Assembly (NCBI GenBank): GCA_007119395.1
Contig: SKPS01000230.1
Location: 1-8,134, forward strand
DNA length: 8,134 nt
From: Lentimicrobiaceae bacterium
GTDB taxonomy: Bacteria > Bacteroidota > Bacteroidia > Bacteroidales > SKPS01
Direction of reading: 5' to 3'
Under the pieces are notes generated by a model. That model did no database searches. It was given only the letters and a program-made list of their open reading frames with translations, and was not told where the DNA came from. Shown in pieces: positions 7,331 to 8,134 of this stretch. Numbering within the stretch: the stretch's first letter is position 1; each line of letters starts with the position of its first letter. The position numbers and the translations under genes were made by a program.

Positions 7331-7490
7331 ATCCGCGCCTCTGTAAGAAACAACCTCTGTGCCTCTGTAAGAAATCCCTCTGCGTCTGTGAGAAACAACC
7401 TCTGCGCCTCTGCGAGAAACAATCTCCGCGTCTCCGCGCCTCTCTGCGAGAAACAATCTCCGCGTCTCCGCGCCTCTCTGCGAGAAAAAA
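7331..7490 (-). repeat. Right minisatellite array, inverted relative to the left one
   Basis: Six units read on the minus strand as a TTGTTTCTCGCAGAG-like head followed by G/A-rich words. On the plus strand they span 7331-7353, 7354-7375, 7376-7398, 7399-7422, 7423-7456 and 7457-7490. The last two are 34-bp tandem copies differing at one base. The core CGCAGAGGCGCAGAG, present in the left array at 6706-6720 and 6751-6765, occurs here as its exact reverse complement at 7400-7414, which proves the inverted relation. The 301-bp gap between the GxxExxY gene and the symporter consists of this array, an A/T-rich leader (7235-7330) and a 45-bp spacer (7491-7535) with no clear terminator. Open frames inside are repeat-derived shadows. 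Confidence 0.92.
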
Positions 7491-7535
7491 TTTTTCGATA
7501 AAACAACCTCCTGCTACAGTATCACAAGGAATCCC

Positions 7536-8134
7536 TTACTCAGCAACCTTTTTCCAGCCCGTTTTGCGCATAACCGCTATAATGGTTGTTGCCGCAGCCG
7601 CAGCAACCCCCAGATAGATAGCTGCCATCAAATACTCTGCAAATATCAACTTCCCGATCCCAAACAGTGTGAAGAGCACCATTACCGAACCGGCGATCCA
7701 GCCGATCAGAAGGAACAGATATCCGCTGTCACCTTTCACATGAGGCAGTTGCCGGCTGATTCGTTTCCACCCTGTCCCACCGGGGTGTACCCTTTCGTAG
7801 AACGAGAGGAGCGTTTGGTTGTCTGTAGGAGGCGTGAAAAGGGTCACTGTTAGCCACACCACGGTTGACCATCCCACAATGATCATAAGTACCGCTTCAT
7901 ACGGGAGTGGCTCCGGCGAACCGGTCAGCAATACCAACACCGGCTCAAGGTAGAGCAACGGATAAACAACAAAAGGTGCGATCATGGCCGCGATCTCTGA
8001 CCAGGCATTGATGCGCCACCAGAACCACCTGAATATCAGCACCGGACCTATTCCGCCGCTGCAGGCAAGGATAAACCGCCACGCATCGCTGATCATGGTA
8101 AGCTGGGTGGTCACAAAAAAAGCAAGCACCAGCA
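7536..8134 (-). CDS. Sodium:solute symporter (SSS family), C-terminal part only
   Basis: The visible 199 codons are the end of an inner-membrane transporter whose N-terminus lies beyond the right edge. The frame stays open to the edge, and the GTG at 8129 is not a real start. The segment GPVLIFRWFWWRINAWSEIAAM is characteristic of the C-terminal half of Bacteroidota SSS-family symporters. About five hydrophobic helices can be seen: FILACSGGIGPVLIF, APFVVYPLLYLEPVLVLLTG, AVLMIIVGWSTVVWLTVTLF, LFLLIGWIAGSVMVLFTLFG and YLMAAIYLGVAAAAATTIIA. Between the third and fourth lies a hydrophilic loop (PPTDNQTLLSFYERVHPGGTGWKRI) in which FYERVHPGG is another conserved feature of this group. It would import a solute driven by sodium; the substrate cannot be told from this part. 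It points toward the GxxExxY gene, with the right array beginning 45 bp after its stop. Confidence 0.88.
   Translation of the reverse strand, partial: LVLAFFVTTQLTMISDAWRFILACSGGIGPVLIFRWFWWRINAWSEIAAMIAPFVVYPLLYLEPVLVLLTGSPEPLPYEAVLMIIVGWSTVVWLTVTLFTPPTDNQTLLSFYERVHPGGTGWKRISRQLPHVKGDSGYLFLLIGWIAGSVMVLFTLFGIGKLIFAEYLMAAIYLGVAAAAATTIIAVMRKTGWKKVAE

Noticed and set aside
7267..7506. 79-codon minus-strand open frame rich in SRRGAETRR- and AEAQR-like words
   Set aside because: It is the direct translation of the CGCAGAG-type repeat and has no independent coding signal. Such repeat-derived peptides are common false annotations.
7282..7617. 111-codon plus-strand open frame across the right array into the symporter
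   Set aside because: It is repeat-derived at its start and then antisense to the symporter coding region; its composition is dominated by repeat codons.

Overview
The window looks like a chromosomal segment of a Bacteroidota, most likely Bacteroidales. The evidence is a lysyl-tRNA synthetase with a Bacteroidales-like N-terminus, a Bacteroidota-type long QueA, a lipoprotein with an acidic residue just after the lipobox cysteine, AT-rich leaders with few Shine-Dalgarno sites, and TAnnTTTG-like promoter elements. The genus is not resolved; a relative of Dysgonomonadaceae such as Proteiniphilum or Petrimonas is a guess from overall character.

Layout, left half (plus strand): lysS, entering from beyond the left edge (1-1527); a secreted TPR-repeat protein (1624-2592) ending in a strong intrinsic terminator (2614-2654); a 424-bp gap holding a possible 58-codon remnant ORF on the minus strand and the promoter region of the next gene; then a 683-residue lipoprotein with a complete HELGH...E zinc site of the M3/gluzincin type (3017-5068).

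Layout, right half (minus strand): queA (5123-6349), convergent with the peptidase; a minisatellite array (6401-6823); a small gene for a GxxExxY protein with a complete PD-(D/E)xK nuclease-type motif (6857-7234); a second array built from the same CGCAGAG-type core but inverted (7331-7490); and the C-terminal third of a sodium:solute symporter that runs off the right edge (7536-8134).

The part most worth attention is 6401-7490. A nuclease-fold gene sits between two arrays of one repeat family in opposite orientation, both pointing inward. This could be a mobile or selfish cassette, and a minus-strand transcript through it could fold back so that the arrays pair around the gene. The remaining genes are ordinary housekeeping (translation, tRNA modification) and envelope functions, with no sign of one shared pathway.
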